Of a stretch of 64,000 nt of DNA, positions 60,851 to 64,000 are shown piece after piece. Position 1 is the stretch's first letter. Each line of letters opens with the position of its first letter. The notes beneath the pieces are model-generated. The model was not told the origin of the DNA. It saw nothing but the letters and a program-made list of their open reading frames with translations, and did no database searches. The stretch is from DASRQK01 sp964436635 (GTDB lineage Bacteria > Bacteroidota > Bacteroidia > Sphingobacteriales > Sphingobacteriaceae). A program made the translations under genes and the position numbers. The stretch spans positions 62,001 to 126,000 of the forward strand of contig CAYTDM010000001.1 of NCBI GenBank assembly GCA_964436635.1, in the 5' to 3' direction.

Positions 60851-62977
60851 TTATTTATTTTCCTCCTCTGCCGCCTGCGCTTTGATATCAGTCCCTAATC
60901 GCTGTAGATAAGCAATCATCGCTATGATTTCAGCGTCTGGACGGATGTTTGCACCTTGTGCTGCAAGGTCATCTGCAATGCTTTGCGCTTGCGCCTTTAA
61001 CAATTCATCCGCTTGATTGATTTGCTCATTCGTATACGGAACCCCTAAAATTCTCATTGCATTTAATTTAGCTTTCGTGCTGGAGATATCTAAGGTTTGG
61101 GTAAACAACCAAGGATAGGCAGGCATGATACTTCCAGGAGAAGTAATCGTTGGATCAAGCATGTGATCAAAATGCCATTTATTCGGGTATTTCCCTCCAA
61201 TTCTATGAAGATCAGGTCCGGTTCTTTTCGAACCCCACAAGAATGGATGATCGTAAACGAATTCACCCGCTTTACTATATTCACCATATCGTGCTGTTTC
61301 AGATCTAAACGGTCGAATGGTTTGTGAGTGACAGTTTACACAGCCTTCACGAATGTATAAATCTCTACCTTGTAATTCCAATGCCGTGTATGGTTGAACA
61401 CTAGAAATCGTTGGCACATTCGATGAAATCATAAAGGTTGGCATCATTTCAACGATTCCACCAATTAATATCACGATAAGTGCTAACACCATAAACATGG
61501 CCGGTTTCCGCTCTAATCTTCTGTGGGTAGTAGCATCTTGTACGACAACGGGCTCAAGAGCAGGTGCTTCAGCCTCCTCATTTGCTTCAAGTTGACCTTT
61601 TTTCATCGTTTTCGCCAAGTTCACGGTCATTAAAATTACTCCGCTTAAATAGAAGATACCACCTACCGCTCTCATCATGTGCATAGGCAAAATTTCAAGG
61701 GTAGTTGCTAAGAAATTCGGATATTTTAATACCCCTTCTGGAGTAAACTCTTTCCACATTAACCCTTGTACGACAGCTGCCCAGTACATAGGAATCGCAT
61801 AGAATAAAATTCCCAATGTACCAATCCAGAAGTGATACGAAGCCCATTTTTTAGAATATAATTCTGTTTTATAAATTCTGGGAATTAACCAATATAAAAT
61901 GGCGAATGTCATAAATCCATTCCAACCAAGTGCGCCAACGTGTACGTGAGCTACGATCCAATCCGTAAAGTGTGCGATTGCATTTACTTGTTTTAAAGAC
62001 AGCATTGGCCCTTCAAAAGTGGCCATCCCGTAGGAAGTTAATGCTACCACCATGAATTTTAAGGTTGGTTCATTTCTAACTTTATCCCAAGCTCCACGTA
62101 AGGTTAATAACCCATTGATCATTCCTCCCCAACTTGGTGCAATTAACATGATGGAAAATACCACCCCTAAGGATTGTACCCAACCTGGTAAGGAAGTGTA
62201 TAACAAGTGGTGAGGTCCTGCCCAGATATAAATGAAAATCAACGACCAAAAATGCAGAATACTTAGTTTATAAGAATAAACCGGACGATTTGCCATTTTT
62301 GGCAAGAAATAATACATCATTCCTAAATAAGGAGTAGTCAAGAAAAAGGCCACTGCATTGTGTCCATACCACCATTGTACCAGTGCATCCTGTACCCCTG
62401 CGTAGATGTAATAACTTTTAAAAGCAGAAACAGGTAATTGTGCTGAATTCACAATGTAAAGCACAGCCACCGTAACGAACGTAGCAATGTAAAACCAGAC
62501 GGCCACATACATATGTCGCTCTCTGCGTTTTACGATGGTACCAAACATGTTAATTCCAAAAACCACCCAAATCAAAACGACTGCGATGTCAATCGGCCAT
62601 TCTAATTCAGCATACTCATGCGAACTCGTCAAACCTAATGGTAAAGTAATGGCAGCTGCAACAATGATTAATTGCCAACCCCAAAAATGAATTCGACTTA
62701 ATTTGTCGCTAAACATCCTCGTTTTTAAGACGCGTTGCATGGAATAATACACACCCATGAAGATTCCATTTCCCACAAAAGCGAAGATCACAGCATTCGT
62801 GTGAAGGGGTCTGATACGTCCAAATGTCGTGTATTGGAGCTCAAAATTGAAGATTGGCCAGACGAGTTGCAAAGCAACCAATAAACCAACGGTCATTCCG
62901 ACGATACCCCAAATAATGGTTGCGATCCCGAAGTCCCGGACAATCTTATTGTCGTAATTGAATTTCTCTAATTGCAT
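60851..62977 (-). CDS. ccoNO: Fused cbb3 cytochrome oxidase subunits I and II (CcoNO)
   Basis: 708-aa fusion, typical of Bacteroidota. Subunit I (about 1-470) has twelve helices; histidine ligands are seen in RPLHTNAVIF, the CuB histidine and nearby Tyr in WWYGHNAVAFF, the CuB pair in WAGPHHLLYT and the haem b/b3 pair in IVAHVHVGALGWNG. A linker leads to a membrane anchor (MFMVLALIVILIGGIVEMMP) and the mono-haem subunit II with CVNCHSQTIRPF. It carries out O2 reduction with proton pumping at high oxygen affinity. First gene of the operon; its promoter region ends in a 72-N gap. Confidence 0.96.
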   Translation of the reverse strand: MQLEKFNYDNKIVRDFGIATIIWGIVGMTVGLLVALQLVWPIFNFELQYTTFGRIRPLHTNAVIFAFVGNGIFMGVYYSMQRVLKTRMFSDKLSRIHFWGWQLIIVAAAITLPLGLTSSHEYAELEWPIDIAVVLIWVVFGINMFGTIVKRRERHMYVAVWFYIATFVTVAVLYIVNSAQLPVSAFKSYYIYAGVQDALVQWWYGHNAVAFFLTTPYLGMMYYFLPKMANRPVYSYKLSILHFWSLIFIYIWAGPHHLLYTSLPGWVQSLGVVFSIMLIAPSWGGMINGLLTLRGAWDKVRNEPTLKFMVVALTSYGMATFEGPMLSLKQVNAIAHFTDWIVAHVHVGALGWNGFMTFAILYWLIPRIYKTELYSKKWASYHFWIGTLGILFYAIPMYWAAVVQGLMWKEFTPEGVLKYPNFLATTLEILPMHMMRAVGGIFYLSGVILMTVNLAKTMKKGQLEANEEAEAPALEPVVVQDATTHRRLERKPAMFMVLALIVILIGGIVEMMPTFMISSNVPTISSVQPYTALELQGRDLYIREGCVNCHSQTIRPFRSETARYGEYSKAGEFVYDHPFLWGSKRTGPDLHRIGGKYPNKWHFDHMLDPTITSPGSIMPAYPWLFTQTLDISSTKAKLNAMRILGVPYTNEQINQADELLKAQAQSIADDLAAQGANIRPDAEIIAMIAYLQRLGTDIKAQAAEEENK

Positions 62978-63021
62978 AGTAAGATTAGTTTAATTTCCGA
63001 GTGTAAAATTAATGTCATTTA

Positions 63022-63093
63022 NNNNNNNNNNNNNNNNNNNNNNNNNNNNNNNNNNNNNNNNNNNNNNNNNNNNNNNNNNNNNNNNNNNNNNNN
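63022..63093. other. Assembly gap (72 N) between ccoNO and rpoN
   Basis: 72 N in the divergent promoter region, so operator and promoter sites of the oxidase operon are partly hidden. Confidence 0.98.
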
Positions 63094-63095
63094 TT

Positions 63096-63109
63096 GTCAT
63101 CTGAATGAC
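63096..63109. promoter_or_regulatory. Inverted repeat near the gap (GTCAT-N4-ATGAC)
   Basis: GTCAT (63096-63100) and ATGAC (63105-63109) around CTGA, at the edge of the gap and 109 bp before the rpoN start. It could be an operator; the arms differ from those of the FNR-like boxes and no regulator is suggested. Confidence 0.3.
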
Positions 63110-63196
63110 GTACATTCTATAAAATAGTAATATTGATCATATTTTTTTTTGGCACATTTTTGTGTATATTACAGGCTTAATCCTACATTTTTTACG

Positions 63197-63204
63197 TATA
63201 TTTG
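63197..63204 (+). promoter_or_regulatory. -7 box for rpoN
   Basis: TATATTTG at 63197-63204, 14 nt before the ATG, leader about 9-10 nt. No consensus -33 element at the usual distance. Confidence 0.4.
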
Positions 63205-63218
63205 TAGTATAGAAGATT

Positions 63219-64000
63219 ATGTTAAAACAGACATTAACTCAAAAATTACTTCAGAAATTATCCCCCCAACAGATTCAATTTATTAAGCTGTTGCAGGTGC
63301 CTACTGCTTCTTTGGATGCAAGAATAAAAGAGGAATTAGAGGAAAACCCTGCTTTGGAAGATATTAGCTTAGCAAATATGAATGAGCCAGTTGGGGACTA
63401 TCCTGATAAAGATCCAGAAGATCATTCCTATGATGAACACGAGCCTTCACAAGAATCAGACGAATTTAATGTGGATGATTATTTGCAAGTCGAAGATGGG
63501 AACGATTACGCTGGCGCAAACAATTATAGCGATGACGAAGACGATCGCAAAGAGATTCCAATTCCGGTCCAACAATCATTTTATGAGAGTCTCGAACAAC
63601 AATTAGGCTTATTAGTCCTTTCTGACCGAGATTATTTAATTGGTAAACAATTAATTGGAAGTTTGGACGATGATGGATATTTACGTAGACCCTTAGATTC
63701 CCTATTGGATGACTTGGCCTTTTCCCAAAACATAGAAGCGACGTTGGATGAAGTGGTGGATATGCTTCAAATTATTCAATCATTTGAGCCAGCGGGCATA
63801 GGTGCACGAGATTTGCAGGAATGTTTGTTAATTCAGTTAAAAAGAAAGGACGCTTCGAATCCATTGGTGCAAACTGCCATCAATATTATCGAAAACTATC
63901 TCGATGAGTTTACCAAAAAGCACTACGATAAACTGGAAAAGAATTTGAATTTAGATGGTGATCAGTTAAAGCTGGCCATCCAAGAAATTTTAAAATTAAA
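63219..64000 (+). CDS. rpoN: RNA polymerase sigma-54 factor, N-terminal 260 codons (cut by window end)
   Basis: Alternative sigma factor that needs AAA+ activators. Visible: the activator-interacting region (LTQKLLQKLSPQQIQFIKLLQVP, residues 5-28, given as a segment with its leucine/glutamine pattern), a long acidic linker (about 55-105), and the start of the core-binding domain (VQQSFYESLEQQLGLL, IGSLDDDGYLRRPL, IIQSFEPAGIGARDLQECLLIQL). The C-terminal RpoN box is beyond the window. Divergent from the cbb3 operon. The gene lacks a stop here, so length-based ORF calling misses it. Confidence 0.95.
   Translation, partial: MLKQTLTQKLLQKLSPQQIQFIKLLQVPTASLDARIKEELEENPALEDISLANMNEPVGDYPDKDPEDHSYDEHEPSQESDEFNVDDYLQVEDGNDYAGANNYSDDEDDRKEIPIPVQQSFYESLEQQLGLLVLSDRDYLIGKQLIGSLDDDGYLRRPLDSLLDDLAFSQNIEATLDEVVDMLQIIQSFEPAGIGARDLQECLLIQLKRKDASNPLVQTAINIIENYLDEFTKKHYDKLEKNLNLDGDQLKLAIQEILKL

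Noticed and set aside
63140..63150. TTGATCATATTT as an FNR box upstream of ccoNO/rpoN
   Set aside because: The left half fits but there is no ATCA at the right distance; not called.
1..64000. Search for tRNA/rRNA genes, insertion sequences, prophage, toxin-antitoxin or defence genes
   Set aside because: None seen by eye: no cloverleaf-like segment, transposase, integrase or restriction/CRISPR motif. Intergenic spaces are all under 300 bp.

Overview
The window is a draft chromosomal segment (three runs of N, at 55189-55288, 59165-59174 and 63022-63093) from a member of the Bacteroidota. Evidence: low-GC DNA, promoters of the TTTG / TAnnTTTG type, few Shine-Dalgarno sequences, a fused ccoNO oxidase gene, a TonB-dependent receptor, sigma/anti-sigma pairs and lineage-typical families (DUF1599, DUF4442, PepSY-like proteins, a DoxX/MauE-type membrane protein). 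A Cytophagales-like or Sphingobacteriales-like aerobe is my best guess; the genus cannot be read from the sequence. I see no prophage, insertion sequence, CRISPR array, rRNA or tRNA. This is almost entirely core genome.

Layout. 1-7.5 kb: a transporter fragment, uridine kinase, cell-wall proteins (LysM/DPBB, NfeD, M23 peptidase), the two 3-oxoacid CoA-transferase subunits and a DUF4442 protein. 7.6-12 kb: the three-gene proton-translocating transhydrogenase operon and an M19 dipeptidase. 12-20.7 kb: EamA transporter, LptF/G permease, tgt, a glycosyltransferase, rsmG, glycosylasparaginase, an NlpC/P60 peptidase and a dipeptide epimerase (the last two suggest murein-peptide recycling). 20.8-35 kb: M14 peptidase, an MFS/pyrC/mutS group, a His-Asp-rich lipoprotein, a broken folD, lepA, a P1 peptidase, and a racemase/aroK/DoxX/DUF1599 operon. 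35-42 kb: ccoS, ccoI, hemN, a stand-alone D-lactate-dehydrogenase-like domain with a Cys-rich tail, and a TonB receptor. 42-50.6 kb: pepT, an ECF sigma/anti-sigma pair, a YceI/barrel/YceI cluster, and two PepSY-like proteins with a two-component system. 50.7-57 kb: fur-like regulator, rnr, an Lrp/exporter pair, dnaX and a group III truncated globin. 57-63 kb: the cbb3 oxidase operon ccoNO-ccoQ-ccoP-ccoG-ccoH-TauE/SafE. 63.2 kb to the end: rpoN, cut by the window edge.

How the genes work together. The largest theme is microaerobic respiration: the cbb3 oxidase operon, its copper ATPase and CcoS, oxygen-independent haem synthesis (hemN), a truncated globin and candidate FNR-type sites. No complete undescribed system is evident. 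The best leads are the Cys-tailed LDH-like protein behind an FNR-like site beside hemN; a poly-leucine-patterned CTG-type repeat; short tandem repeats that recur at gene 3' ends with a different unit at each place; several promoters whose -7 box nearly touches the start codon (possible leaderless mRNAs); a large hairpin between ccoP and ccoG; and the sigma/anti-sigma/YceI/barrel cluster.
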